DNA from: Verticillium longisporum
Taxonomy: Eukaryota > Ascomycota > Sordariomycetes > Glomerellales > Plectosphaerellaceae
DNA: 64,000 bases
Reading direction: 5' to 3'
Assembly: GCA_019188255.1 (NCBI GenBank)
Contig: JAETXT010000012.1
Span: forward strand, 620,001-684,000
The notes beneath the pieces are model-generated. The model was not told the origin of the DNA, searched no databases, and saw only the letters and a program-made list of their open reading frames with translations. This document shows, piece after piece, positions 23,174-36,293 of the stretch. Position 1 is the stretch's first letter. The number at the start of each line of letters is the position of its first letter. Position numbers and translations under genes: made by a program.

Positions 23174-24029
23174 GCGGTCGTGGGAATCGCCCTGCTGGTG
23201 GCCTCAACGACTCTGCGGCTCGATGGAAACCTCGGGTGCAATCGATACATGATGAACAAGGTTTTCTGTCGGGAAGTTTCGTCTCCTATGAAGAGTGTCT
23301 CTTCCTCGGGTTTCGCCTTTGTTTCCACTTCCTCTCTTGTCAAAGGTACTGGCGGTTCTATTGTTTACGTGGATTTTCGGAATGCATTGTTATGAGGCCA
23401 TCATTCGGCAAACCTGGCATTGACCAGTTCTTTTCTTTGACTTTTTTTTTATCGTTGGAATCCCGTCTATGTGCTGATTGGTCTATCATGTTCCCAACGA
23501 ATGAGAACGTGCCCCTATTCATGGCAAAGAGTACCTTTTTTTTTATCGTTGGAATCCCGTCTATGTGCTGATTGGTCTATCATGTTCCCAACGAATGAGA
23601 ACGTGCCCCTATTCATGGCAAAGAGTACTTTTTTTTTATCATGTTGGAATCCCGTCTATGTGCTGATTGGTCTATCATGTTCCCAACGAATGAGAACGTG
23701 CCCCTATTCATGGCAAAGAGTACATTACCAAGCCATTTCGGTGGTGGCTCAAAATGAGAGATGTCACAGATACAATCAAAATTTGGGTAAGGTAGAGCAT
23801 CCGAGTAAAAGAGCAGATCAATCAGTGACTTCAATGGTTTGATTCATAAAAGAGTCGTGCAATCGCAAGGCCATAAGCGTTTCTCGTTCAAGTCCAATAT
23901 CATGATGCAGGCTCTTACAACGTCGGTCCTGCTTTGAATGAATCTGCAACTTGCTCAACAACGGCTGAGCTCAGCAATAAACATCGGCGCGAGCTTTGAG
24001 ACTTGGCAGTCCATGTCGCCGGCCAATCC
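23174..24029. other. Intergenic containing a tandem repeat
   Basis: Convergent region between the thioesterase and the S41 peptidase. It holds the three-unit tandem repeat described separately and no recognisable gene. Confidence 0.5.
23442..23723. repeat. Three tandem copies of a ~94-bp unit
   Basis: Each unit reads from a T8-9 tract and ATCGTTGGAATCCCG, through CTGATTGGTCTATCATG, to CATGGCAAAGAGTAC. The ATCG start positions are 23451 and 23545; the third unit starts ATC at 23638 and has a small ATG insertion before TTGG. The units are nearly identical, so the duplication is recent. It lies 270 bases behind the thioesterase stop. Confidence 0.92.
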
Positions 24030-26241
24030 TTACAGGCCGCCTGCCACGCATTTGCCACCATTGAAAGCCGCCGAGGCGGCTGCTCTCCAAACGGCAGAAA
24101 CATCGTTGATCATCTCTTGCGTGTAGAACAACCGACAGTCAGCAGCACGGTAGACATACTGACTCGGCAGACCGTCGTCGATGTGCTCGGGGAGAATGGC
24201 GTCCTTGCCATTGACGACGCCGTCCGTGCTGCGATTGAAGGCGAGTGGAGTGTACCTTTCTAGAGCAGCCCGATTCGAATCGGACACTTTGAATTTGAGT
24301 GCGAGCTGTGCATAGAAATGAATGTCAAAGAACAGGATAGCCTGCGGGGCTGAGACGCCGCCGATAGCCTGCATGTCACCCTCGACGGGCCGGCCGCCGA
24401 TGGCGATAGACTTGACGCCGCCCTGGGTACGCAGGACCTCGGCTAACGTAGAGCACGAGGACATGCAGGTGCCATCGTGGAGCATGACGATATTCTCCGG
24501 CGCAAAGGGAGGCTCCATGTTGGCCCGGGTACCGTGGCCACTGAACTCGATGCCGAGGCCAAACGTTGCGTTGCTGGCCTCCAGAGGGTCTGAAAGATTC
24601 CACCGCATAAGAGACGTGTAAGGCGTGTCGGCGAAGATTTGGGGCGTAAATTTATCCTCGAAAGATTGGAAATTCAAGTTGGATGTGTTGATGTCATGCC
24701 TCCAGTTGAACCACGTCTCCGCAGCCACAACAATGTCGTCGCTGGGGGTGGTCGCCAGATCCACTCCTGCGACGGCCTCAGAATAGGAGCGTGCAATGGC
24801 GTCGAAGCCTGGATTCTTTCGCCAGCGGCCATTGTCCTGTGGCTTCTGCTGCGGGAAGAGCTGGCCAAACACCTCGTACCCCAGGATGGCGAAGCCACCA
24901 GCGTTGGCCTGCAAGTCAATGATGAGCTTCTTTTTCCCGGCTGCCTTTGCGCTTTTGAAAAAATCGTCCATGACAGATTGAAACTCTGCTGATGTGTCGG
25001 GATCAAAGATGAGCACTGATAGCACGGCAACGTCATCAAAACCCTTGCCTTCAAGATAGTACCCAGAGATCACCCCATCAGCGGAGGCCCGTATAGGCTT
25101 AGGATAATCGTCGCCTACTGGCTGGTCGGCACTGGGGGTCTGTGAATTGTCGCTCACAAGCTGCGTTGCGGCGGACGAGTCGTCAGTTGCCCGTGGGGTG
25201 CAGAACCTTTCGTAAAAGCTGGGACCATCAACTACTCCCGTCATGTTGCCCTTGACCAACGCCTGGTTTTCAAAGGTCACTTTGGTTCCGTTGTCGAATG
25301 TAAGGGAAGTCTGCGGGCCTTGGTAAACGTATCGAAGTCGGCCACTACCTGCAAAGTAACCTGAGCCGAGACCGGCTGCAGAGTAAGCAGCCGAATAAAA
25401 CATGCTGTTGTAAGCAGCGTCTGGGTCGCGGGCCCACGTCACTTGGTAGATGGTGTCTTCGAGGTACTTGACTGGGTCCTGGTCGTTTATCTTTGTGACT
25501 ATAGGAGCAGTCGACGGTGATGCGATTACATCCTCTGCGATCAAGTCAGTAACACTCTCTTTCTGGTAACTCCTCCTGTCGGAGCAAGAGTTTATGCAAC
25601 GTCACTTACCGTAAACCTTGATCACCGGCAACGAGGTGCCATCCTCACTAATGGATACCAGAGAGCGCTGTCGTTGCCACTGAAAAGCTCGGCTTAGGGC
25701 ATCCGGGTATACGACCATGTGAGAGTCATGGGCAGGGCCAAATACGCTCCTGTAGAAGTCGTCCTGGAAAGCATATTCGCTGTCATACTGTCCTGTGGCA
25801 ACCTTCTGTCGCATTTTTTCCATTGCCGCATAGTAATCATGAGGAGGAAAGAAGTAGTCCGGTGGTGGGTTTGCCTTGTAAGTCGGATCGGTTTGCCAGT
25901 CAAGATAAGGTGCGACAGAGTCAAGGTAATCTAGCGCAGCCTGCTGACCAAGAGGAACAGACTGGAGACAGCTATGAGCTATCTTGGCTGGGACCACGGG
26001 CAAGGCTTGAAGGTCATGATTAACAAATGCGTTTTGAGTAGGGTGGAAGGATCTGCCACTGACATGCAGGATCGGCAGCAATCTGCTCAGCCCAAGAAGC
26101 GCTCACTGCGGCACATGGTTCCGTTGTCCGACTTGCCCTCAGCTTTTGGCCAGGGGTTGTGGGTGTCGCCGAGGACCCTAGAACCCATGCCGCAATCAGA
26201 GCCAGGGGTCCAGTGGAGAGGCGATTGTCACGGAGTCTCAT
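24030..26241 (-). CDS. Secreted S41-family serine peptidase
   Basis: Three exons (26241-26064, 26005-25610, 25534-24030) around 58- and 75-nt introns give 692 aa in frame. The N-terminus is a signal peptide (core LALIAAWVLGSSATP). Exon 2 carries VPAKIAHSCLQSVPL and LDWQTDPTYKANPP, typical for the N-terminal helical part of fungal S41 peptidases; a PDZ-like region follows. In exon 3, LIIDLQANAGG and MLHDGTCMSSCSTLAEVL form the S41 core, with the nucleophile serine at 550 or 551. The family cleaves protein C-termini or exposed tails; here the enzyme is probably extracellular. The start is the ATG at 26241, because codons upstream contain none. Potential N-glycosylation sites (NGT, NMT, NLS, NAT) fit secretion. 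Confidence 0.86.
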
Positions 26242-27565
26242 TGTCAAGATGATCAAGATAACACAGCTTGGCGAACGTAGGAGAAGTGGTAGTTTTCTCA
26301 GTTTTGAAAGATGCGATCAATCAGCAGCAGCTTCCGAACTCTTTAAAGTAGACTCACTTCATTCAATGTACCTGATCATTTCATGAATCGCTCCCGGACT
26401 TCGGGACACCCCGTGATGGGATGATTGAGCTTGTGACCCAGGTGTACGAACACGGAAACGAAGGCAAGGGACCACCACTAGTGATATGCGAGCCGGCACC
26501 TTAATATGTTCGCTTTCGCACGCTTGAGGTTGCCAATGTGACAGATTGAGAGTCGATCCGGCTACTTCGGCGCGGCTTGTAATCGGCAGGCAGGGATTTA
26601 AATTGGCGGAAAGTCCAACTCCTACCTGTGCTTTCCTACCCGTGCTTTCCGGGCACCTACTCAGGGGTAGCCCAACATCCAAGGACAGGAAGAGAGGTTG
26701 CAGCTCTACAGGCTAAACTTAATAGTAGAGATTGAGGGTTGGTCTTGATCTGTTCGTTTAGAGACCAAGTAGCTCAATGGTAGATACGAGTCAGCCCCTT
26801 GCCATAGTGAGGTTTTTAGGTTTATCCAGCAGGACCTTGGTGGCCAAGCCACTCCAGAGATAATCATTAGCTCCACCACCAAGGGCACACATTCACTGAT
26901 TGCAGCTTCCCGCCATCGCGAACAAGCTAGTGACTAAAGACACAGGAAGGCCGGTGTGACCTTTTTCGAACTTGCGTTACAATTATCCTACTCTATGACG
27001 CCAGAAGATCAGTTTTGAGGTTCGAAGTGGCCTGATAGAGATCTGCTGATGGAAAAACTGTTCAGATGGAATGGTTGTTGCCTCTGGTGGAGCACGTATC
27101 TTCACATCAGCAGTCGATGTTCCCTCGGAGGCCGGAGCTGATGAGGACCGGCATCGGCACCGGCACCGAGCGCCACACGGGGGCAAGGCCGGCTACGCCC
27201 GCGTTGATGCTACCGGCTGCCGGACCTTTACAAGTGCTTTTCCGGGCCCCGGAAGGCGGACCGCCGATGGTATGAATTGTTGATCAGTCAAAACTCACAA
27301 GAGCATGATCTGGCAACCGAAGTCACTATGGAGCGTGCCAAGAGACGTACACCACTGGCGGTGACCTGCCCCGTTGAGCGTGTATCTTCGGCAGTTACAT
27401 CAATCGTTGCGTGCACTTTTCGAGGTTGAGCCGTAAGCACTCCTCAGTTACGACTTGTCACAAACATGGGTTGCTCCACCTGCACAGGCCCACAACGCTC
27501 CCCACAAGAGTCATTTGGCACGCCAGATGTCACACTAAAGGAGAAATATCAAAACAAAAGCCAAA
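26242..27565. other. Intergenic, no gene recognised
   Basis: Upstream region of the S41 gene, then sequence without any recognised gene. A stretch at 26761-26850 is weakly tRNA-like but fails the anticodon and T-arm checks (listed as rejected). Confidence 0.45.
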
Positions 27566-27684
27566 ACATACAACATCAGGGATTCGCTGGTGGTCACCCA
27601 CCCAACTACTAGTCCGACCCTTACTGGCTTATCTATGGGAGAGCGGACGGGATCCCGAGTTCTCCAGTAGGTATGGTCGTATGT
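27566..27684 (-). rRNA. 5S rRNA
   Basis: Minus-strand 119-nt gene starting ACATACGACCATACCTACTGG and ending GATGTTGTATGT. It is identical to the 8.1 kb copy except one base. Helix II pairs fully (CCTACTGG with CCAGTAAGG, one bulged A). A T4 run follows the 3' end on the minus strand. The neighbours are unrelated single-copy genes. Confidence 0.95.
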
Positions 27685-28113
27685 ACTGGTCATGGGTCGT
27701 ACGTACAATTATGATCCTACAGCAAGAAACCTCGTTAGATCATAAGCCTGGAGACAGCGTGGCCTAGACACCTTGAAGAAATTCACCCAGCAAACTACAC
27801 AACTAGAGTTCCGGAGTACGGGTGACTTTCCAGGGGCTCCATCGAATCTTGATTAAGGTTCCGAAAGCACTGAACGATATCAATATCATCGTTCCTATTG
27901 TTGAAGCGCCACCTGGTCGCCTTCGTCACTGCCATTGCTGTTGAAGCTCACTCATGAAGACGCCTGACACATCAATTAGATTCAAGAGAAGGCCAGACCT
28001 CGACTTCTGCATTGGTACATGGTTGAAAATGTGGTGTTGCCCGGGGAAATGGCACATAGCCTTCATCATAACTCTGCATTCTTCCCTCGCTTCAGCGATC
28101 ACGCCTGCTAGAT
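27685..28113. other. Intergenic
   Basis: 3' region of the small membrane protein gene and upstream flank of the 5S gene. Nothing recognised. Confidence 0.45.
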
Positions 28114-28713
28114 TCAATTCTTGGCGACCAACTTGGACTCATCGTCTGCGAAATTGGACTGTCAGCTTCAGACTTCGTATTTTATTTGCTTTGTTACTTA
28201 CTCCCGGAAAGATCAGCGAATACCTGACCGTCTTCAACGATCAGACCAGCACCTGAGAAATCATCAGTCACGAGCGCATCAATAAGCGCATCCCAGGCGA
28301 CTCTTGAAAAGGCGCCACACACCTGAGAAGATCAATTGAAACGATCCATCGTTTTCCTTGGCAGTCACTCGCTGAACTTTGGGGCCGTCGCCGTCGGTCT
28401 TCTTGAACCACAGGACAGGCTTGGGAAGAAAGCTTCGGTCTTCGGAGGCATAGCGTCCCAGGATGAAGTCGCCCGAAGAGAGGCGACCGTCCTTCAGGGT
28501 GAAGGTCGCAGCCTCGGCGCCAGTCTTGGCCTGTACCGGCTCCTCGGCATTTCCAGCAGCCTGGGCGATGGATGCGCCGCCCAGTTCGATCGAAAAAGGG
28601 AAGTCAAGAGTGTCCATGGCGGCGTTGAAGAAGGCCGACCACAGGATCCAGAGGCTGGTGAAAGCACCAGAAATGAGCAGGAACTGCTTAAGCGCTGGGG
28701 ACATTTGTCTCAT
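28114..28713 (-). CDS. Small membrane-anchored protein of unknown function
   Basis: Three exons (28713-28323, 28252-28202, 28145-28114) around 70- and 56-nt introns; the phases agree and the product has 157 aa. An N-terminal hydrophobic helix (FLLISGAFTSLWILWSAFF) could be a signal anchor. The rest is soluble, with FTLKDGRLSSGDFILGRYASEDRS and FQLIFSGAGLIVEDGQVFADLSG suggesting beta strands. No family was recognised. The consistency of splice signals (GTGTGT/CTCAG, GTAAGT/CGCAG) and frame makes it a credible gene. Confidence 0.65.
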
Positions 28714-29916
28714 GTTTCAAAGACAGAGAGAGCGTCGCGAGAATCTGCAGATTTCCCAGCGAGAGCAGGTTTACCGTGCTTCTAATTGGGACAAATGACG
28801 CTGCGAAGGCTGCGTTCAACAGCCAGTCAGCTACTCTCTCCGGCGCTCCGTCTGATCCGCCTGCCTAGATGAGAAATCGACCGAGCGATCTGCTCGCAGC
28901 AGGGCAATCCTCCGTAGCTGAAGATACCATCTTATGAACGTGGGGTAATTAATCGCAACTGCCCCATTTAGCTTTAGCGTATGCGGGAGAGCCCGATATC
29001 TCGGCACTTGCCCCCGTTGATGATTCGCCGTCAACGTCGGTCCCAATCAGTAGCGATCAGTCGTGTCAGCAAGGGACAACACTCATGGTGGTATGCATAC
29101 TAATCTATCGCCCCTACCAGATGGTTGGCTGTAGCTAGCCTGTCCGTTCGTAGAAGGTGGTATTGGAAGAACAAGCTTTAGTCTTCGACGCTTCAGAGAT
29201 GATCTACATTAGTTCCCCCCACAGATGATCGTCGGCAGCAGAGCCTTGTCTGTACATGGAAAATAGCGCCGTGAGGACCTTTATGGAACCCCCGCTGACG
29301 TGATCGATCGGTATGTGGGTGGTCCGGTGTCATCTGCCGTCTCGTCGTTGAATGTCACCGTGAACGCCATTACTGATCGGAGAGAAACCAGATGTTTGTA
29401 TGAGAATATTGCAGTGTTTCTCTGCGGGCAGTCTAAGACCGTATGCCTCACAAGTGAAAGCCTTAACTGAAGCAGTCATGTTAACTTGGGCTCGAAAGAA
29501 AACTCGCTCTGTAACAGACAAGCAAGACCTGTGCCGCCCACGCTGGTCGGGGCTAGACACACAGCCTTCCGCAAGCGCCCTTGGAACTTTCACATGTTCT
29601 GGAAGCTCGAACCTCATACGGAAGGTCTCATTACTGCAGAGGACTTGTGGATAGAATCCATAGGACTGCCATGATAGTCCCCATCTGGAAGGACATGCCG
29701 CAGAGGCACGTGTTGTGCCATGATTTCTCCAAGCACTGAAAGGGAAGGTTACAGAATAGGGGCATCGCGTGTTGACGTGAAGTTCGTGACTATAAAGATG
29801 GCGAGGTCGTCGTCCATGTCATCAGTCCCTTTCATCTCATCTCATCCTACTTCAATTCTCCCAGTCCAGTATCCAACTATCTTTCGGTAGCTCCTCACCC
29901 GGCTCGCTTCTTCATC
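28714..29916. other. Intergenic, divergent upstream region
   Basis: Lies between the starts of the small membrane protein (-) and the trypsin gene (+). No gene recognised. A TATA box for the trypsin gene lies near its right end. Confidence 0.5.
29791..29797 (+). promoter_or_regulatory. TATA box of the trypsin gene
   Basis: TATAAAG, 120 bases before the ATG at 29917, followed by the CT-rich tract TTTCATCTCATCTCATCC. This is a typical layout for a highly expressed fungal secreted-protein gene. Confidence 0.55.
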
Positions 29917-30808
<892 letters not shown>

Positions 30809-33206
30809 AGGGTTGATGGGAACCAGCCACCGCTGAGATGCGGCACGATGGAGCGACCGGACGGGAGATCGATTCGGAGGGGCAGTAGAGCGACGAGAGA
30901 CGGGATGGAGAACCACAAACGTTAAGGGGATAGATGGTGGCAGTATCTAGTAGAGAGGCCGGATGAAGGGGAACCGGTCGGAAGATGGACGGGAGACGAC
31001 CCACGGGGAGTTAGGATATGGGACGCGAGAGAAAGGACACTTTGGATAGCAGCGGAGACAGCGGGGGCTTGCTTCTCTCGGGAACCGCTTGGCAGTAAAT
31101 CTAACCAGTGCCCATAAAACCATCGACATGCCACTTCGAGCAGGCTTGATTGAGCCCATTTCACGTCCCCGTGGCACTTGAGTACGCTTGGCAAAACCTT
31201 AGCTTATGATCAGATCGAGACATGGGCGTCAGAGTATGGGATAACGAGTTTTCTTTGATTCAATTACCGAGCACATCCGACAAGAGAACCGGACATTCAG
31301 CCCATCCACGAATGAAGTAGGAAAAGTGGTAGGCAGTGGATCGAATCCCTCCCCTGCCAAGACCGCGGAGCCGTTACTCGTTGAAAGCCGACGCGGCTGA
31401 TGTCACCAAACTTTGTCAGCTGGCTGACACAACTGACTTGACCGCTCATCGAGAATCAACGGCATGTCTCAACGACCAAGTCAGGCTACGGAGGTCTCTT
31501 CCATGTAACCTGCATTCTTCCATTCTGTTTAGATCTTATCCTTTCATCACTAGACAAGCAGCGAAGCTTCTATCTGATAAACACAAGCCATATCACTACG
31601 ATCACTACACCGCAGAACCTCTAGCCCATGGAGCGGCAGCGCAGAATTGTCACGGACTACCAAAACAACATCTTTTCCGATTCGTCGATTTGCATTTCGG
31701 CACGGTCTTGACGCCTCAAGTTTGAAGGCGAAGCCGAAGGTACGAGTCGCAAACTTGACAATCTCTATTATGTATCGTCAGACCAACCCGTTGAGTGGTA
31801 TTCCGACCCAACGTACTGAGAGGTCTACGGCTAACGAAAAAAGTCGTACAGGATACAGATATTTGTCTTTCGTTGCCTATATAACTTCCGAACCCGATGT
31901 GCCTTTCCCACAACTCTAAACCGACCGCCTACGCATTAGATCACGTACCCTGCGTATAAAGGGCTTCCCGACGGTCTAAACATAGAATTAATCCTTTTGT
32001 ATGCTAGTCAACGCATGATCTTTTGATCAGGTCACGTCAGCATCTAATAACAACGCGGCGCCTTTGACGACTGTCGACTTTCGAGGATCCATCATTGCAA
32101 AAAGACTTGGAGCTGCCATAAGAGAAGGTTGTTACGTGACGCTGACGCTAGGACCGACAGTACAGCCAACGACAATATCTGTTGCGCATGTCGGATCGTA
32201 TTACCACAAGCGCTCAGGCTATCACTACGTCGTCAAAGCAGCTTCAATAAAGGTAACGTCAGGTCGTCCTCTGAATGCCCGGGTCTTCAGTTCTATCTCT
32301 ACCTCTTTCTCCTGCACGAAGAACAACGCGAATATCGCCCCGCGTTCCAGCTGCCGATAAAGGCCCAGCATGACGCTCGAACCGGCACAGTCAGCAGAGA
32401 AAGGGAACATCAGCTGCCTCGAAACTGTGCCGCGCCTTTGAGGCAGCGGCGCTTCGTCGGTCAAGAAAGGTGGAAGGCACCGATGGACTTGAAAGCGCCA
32501 TACTTCGTTTGCTCTTTGCACAACGAACCGCGTGAAACAATGCCAAAATGGTCAATTCAGGCTCGCGCAAAGCCAGTCTCTAACAAACCGCAGCGCTGGC
32601 CCCGGCGCCATGTAGTGACCCACCTAATTCGGCCCCTGACCCTAGTTGGATCCCCGGACTTGCGCGACTCTGACGCAGTTTCCGGGCGAAGCGCCCGGAT
32701 TCAACTCCCGGATTTTGCGAGTCCGGCCGGAAACGTGGTATAAATCTGCCGATGCGCCCTTTCACGATGTTCTCACTCATTCCAGACCCGACCGCGCGTT
32801 CCCTTCACGAGGGTCATCCCCGAAGTAAAGAAAGCAGCATAGAATCTTCGCGGGCTCTCTGCCAAACTCACTGTGCCGAGGTTGCCGTAGACTGCTGCCA
32901 GCGCCACATGTGACCTTCAGGGCAGATCATATATCTCTGAGGACGCTATGTATTTGGCGTGCGTGGGACCTGGCGTAGCGCAAAGTCACGAACTAAAGTA
33001 TATGGGTATGCTTCAGGTGACTGGAAGTCACTGGTCAATGAAGTTGGAGCAAAAAAGAAAGCGGTGAAAGCAAAGTATTGAATGGCTGGAGCGCCTTCGT
33101 ATTAGGTTGGGTCGATTTTGTTCGGATCTTACCGACGGTCTCCTAAGCCTGATTACTATCAACCAAGCTAGTGGAAAGCTAGACCACTTTAGAGCAGCGC
33201 ACAATG
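30809..33206. other. Intergenic, no gene recognised
   Basis: Long gene-poor stretch between the trypsin gene and the hAT relic. It holds a GC-rich nested hairpin followed by a TATA-like element at 32654-32745 and otherwise only short, motif-free open frames. Confidence 0.45.
32654..32726. other. GC-rich nested inverted repeat
   Basis: An outer stem pairs CCGGACTTGC (32654-32663) with GCGAGTCCGG (32717-32726), one G-T type mismatch. Inside it is a perfect 7-bp hairpin CCGGGCG-AAG-CGCCCGG at 32682-32698. TATAAAT follows at 32739. Function unknown. Confidence 0.6.
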
Positions 33207-33214
33207 CTGCTGTG
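33207..33214. repeat. Left 8-bp target-site duplication of the hAT element
   Basis: CTGCTGTG, adjacent to the left TIR. Its partner at the right end is CTACTATG (36286-36293); the two differences are both TpG versus TpA, the direction expected from RIP. Confidence 0.65.
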
Positions 33215-36200
33215 CAGCGCTGCCGTCAATTCAATTCTATCAATTCAAATAATCAAACAACTAATCAAATCACTCTAATTTTACGATTTAAATAGTTAAA
33301 TAACCCTATACGGATTAATTAACTATTTAAATACTATTAAATTATATATAAATCTCGGGATTTCTATATTCTAGTATATTATATAACTAAAAGAGGATTT
33401 ATATACTAACTTAAAGCTAACTTAAGCTTTAAGTTCGTATATAATAGTAACTAAGGTAGGATTCGAACTTATACCTTCTATTATAAATACTAGATATTAT
33501 ACTATTAAACTATATAATCTTATTATATTAAGAGTACTCTAATAGTAATATTAAGAAGGCTTCGTAGCTAATTAATCCTACTTTCTAAAATATTATATAA
33601 ATATATAATATAGTTCTAAACCCTCTAGCCCTCTATTTATAATATTACTTTAATCCCTCCTATAGCTACTTTATAACCTCTACTTTCCGAATATTAACCT
33701 ATTAACTTTAAGAACCCTTAATATATCCCTTATAATCTTTAATTTAACTCTAAATTTGAACGATATTATTATAACTATTAGAGACTTTATAATTAAATAA
33801 TATAATAGATTCCTACCCCTTCCCTATTACGACCTAGTATTACTATCGCTTTACCCTTATATTATATATTATATATAAAGGAGTAAAGGATCGTAGAAGC
33901 TAGATATATACTTATAGGCTCTTTATTATAAAGATCCTCGAAGGAGATACGATTAGGCTAAGCTTCTAGCTCTATTAATAATATAATAAGACTTATAACG
34001 TTTAGCTCTTTAAAGCTACTTTAATAACCTCTATAATAACTTATCAATAGAAGAAGTATAGGGTATTCGAATCCTTAAGTAAATAGATAGAAGAAGACTT
34101 TTTAAGTACTTTAGAGTTAATATTATAGTATATTATAATATATAAATCTTCGATAGATTAAATAGAAGAGCTTATTCTTATATTTATTATAATAATAAAC
34201 TAGCCCTTTAATATCTTTAATAGCTTATACTTTAATTAGCTCCTTATATAACTAAATCCTTATATCGTCCTAATAATACTTTAGGGACGAACCTCTCTCC
34301 GATAACGTCTCTCTAGGGTTTTTATTATAAAGAAGAAATAAATATAATATTAATTAATAGCTTCGAAGTCTTAGATCTACTTTATATTCGATTACTAGAC
34401 TTCGCTAAATAGCTTAATAATATTAGCTATTTCCTATTATTATATAAGCTATAATAATATTTAATAGTAATATCTTCTTACTCTTTAATAATAATATAAA
34501 AGCTATATAAGCTAGAATATTATAGCCTTTATTATATCTATTATTAAGGAGTAGGATATCTTAGATTATATTAATATCTTAGTCTTAGATAATATATAGA
34601 TTAACGATTCTTATAATTAAGAGCTATTCTAGTAATTAATTCTATCTATAACGATTAATAATATATTAGAATAATAAATATAATACTATAATTATATCCT
34701 AAACCTTATTAAAAGGGCTTTCTTATATAAAGAGGATAGTAAAGTCTTTAAATAAGAAGCATAAGCCCTAGAGCTATTAAACGACTCTTAAAACTCTCTT
34801 TATTATTAGAGGAAGAGGGGACTTATTAATAAGCTTTATAATATTATTAAATAGGTTTATTCTTTACTATAATATAATAAATACTTCTAAACTATCGCTA
34901 AAGAAGCTTAAAAAGCTAATAATAACTTCTAAATCTACTAATAATCTAACTTTAAGCTCTAACTTATCTTTAATAATAAAACGTAATAGAATTTAATATT
35001 CTTAATATTTAATTAAGCCTTTAAGAAGTATAGTAATATTTAAAGCTTCCTTTAAAAGAATCTCTTTAAACCCGACCCCTATAAATATATACTAGAAGAC
35101 GATATTCTAACCTTTAAGGATTAGCGCCTCCTCGTAGAACTCTATAAAGCTCTTGAGCTATTATATTAATAAATAATATATATATAGGGATAGGCTAAGA
35201 ATAGAAGTTATAGGGCGCTCTAGGAGATATTCGTAAATATAGAGTATATCTTAGAGTAAATAGAATAGTAGAAGTCGTTCTTTAACGACTTCTCTAATAC
35301 TAGAAACTCTCCCCGAATATCTATAACTCGTTAGAGAGGTCGTTAACCTTATATATAAAGCTCCTTTATACCCTTATTAATCTATTCCCTCCTTATATAT
35401 ATATAGAGCGAATATTCTATAATGCCCTCTTATTACCTCGAGGTATTCTCTAAAGACTTATAATAATACTTCTATCTCTCTATTATAAATATATAGAAGA
35501 AGCTTAATTAATATTATATTAAGCTAATAGAGTCTCTATTATATATAATAGCTATTATCCTCTACTCTAGGCTAGGAATATAATAGCTAGAAGTATAATA
35601 GATAATATTAGAGTAATTAGTATAGCTTTACGAGTCTTATACTAGCTTACGTATCTATTAGGAGTAATAGTATTACTAAGGTTAATTACTATTATAATAG
35701 GATATACTATTAATAGCTATAAGCTTTAACGAAATACGGGCATTATAATAAGCTATTAACTTAATGCTATTTAATAATTAGATATATAATCGTTATTAGA
35801 GGGCAATTCTAATAGACTCTAAACTCGATTAATACCTCTACCTCGACCTAATATAGACTATTAATATTAAGGACCCTATTAACTAGTAGATAAGTTAAAA
35901 AGAGGCATTCCCTATAATTAGCTACCTAGCCCTTAATATCCTTACTATCCTAGTAATAGCTACTAACTATAAGAGGGCGTTCAGCCTTATAAAGCTTGTA
36001 TTAACGTCGTAGAAGCTTACGATAGCTTTAAATATACTAGAAGAAGCCTAGTACCTTAGAAATTAGCTTTATAATAGCGCTATTATATTAAGAGGGCTTA
36101 AGTATTTAATACTATAAATATTAGTTATTCTAGTAAGTCGTCTAGTTAGCGATAGCTTTATTTACTAATTTAAACCGTATTAAATCCAGTTAATTAATTT

Positions 36201-36285
36201 AAATAGTTAAATCTATAGTCCGAAATATATTAAATAGTCAATTCCACTCCCGATATTTGAATTGATTGAATTGATGGCAACGCTG
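33215..36285. mobile_element. RIP-degraded hAT DNA transposon, 3.07 kb
   Basis: The left end CAGCGCTGCCGTCAATTCAA and the inverted right end CAGCGTTGCCATCAATTCAA form imperfect terminal inverted repeats of about 30 bp, starting with the CAGxG typical of hAT elements. The flanks carry an 8-bp duplication, the hAT length. The interior is extremely AT-rich and almost free of CA and TG dinucleotides, while CG and GC persist, so the decay is by RIP and not by general drift. A transposase C-terminus is still recognisable at 35875-36099. It ends 290 bases behind the stop of the bZIP gene. Confidence 0.82.
35875..36099 (+). pseudogene. hAT transposase C-terminal dimerisation remnant
   Basis: In one plus-strand frame the text EAFPIISYLALNILTI is followed by RAFSLIKLVLTS and ALNILEEA, matching the hAT C-terminal dimerisation region (pattern FP-LS-LA-DILSIP--S-ERVFS). 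The stops in this frame are TAG and TAA at places where the family has Trp or Gln, exactly what TGG-to-TAG and CAA-to-TAA by RIP would give. The upstream catalytic part is too decayed to delimit. Confidence 0.65.
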
Positions 36286-36293
36286 CTACTATG
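36286..36293. repeat. Right 8-bp target-site duplication of the hAT element
   Basis: CTACTATG directly follows the right TIR and pairs with CTGCTGTG at the left end. Confidence 0.65.

Noticed and set aside
23442..23723. CRISPR-like array
   Set aside because: The three units are contiguous ~94-bp tandem copies without unique spacers, in a fungal genome.
26761..26845. tRNA-like segment with ACCAAG/CTTGGT ends and a D-arm-like AGCTCAATGGTAGA
   Set aside because: No acceptable anticodon stem or T-loop (GTTTATCC instead of GTTCRANTCC); at best a degraded tRNA relic.
33300..36200. AT-rich stretch as a centromere or mitochondrial insertion
   Set aside because: TIRs, target duplication, hAT transposase text and CA/TG depletion explain it as a RIPed transposon.
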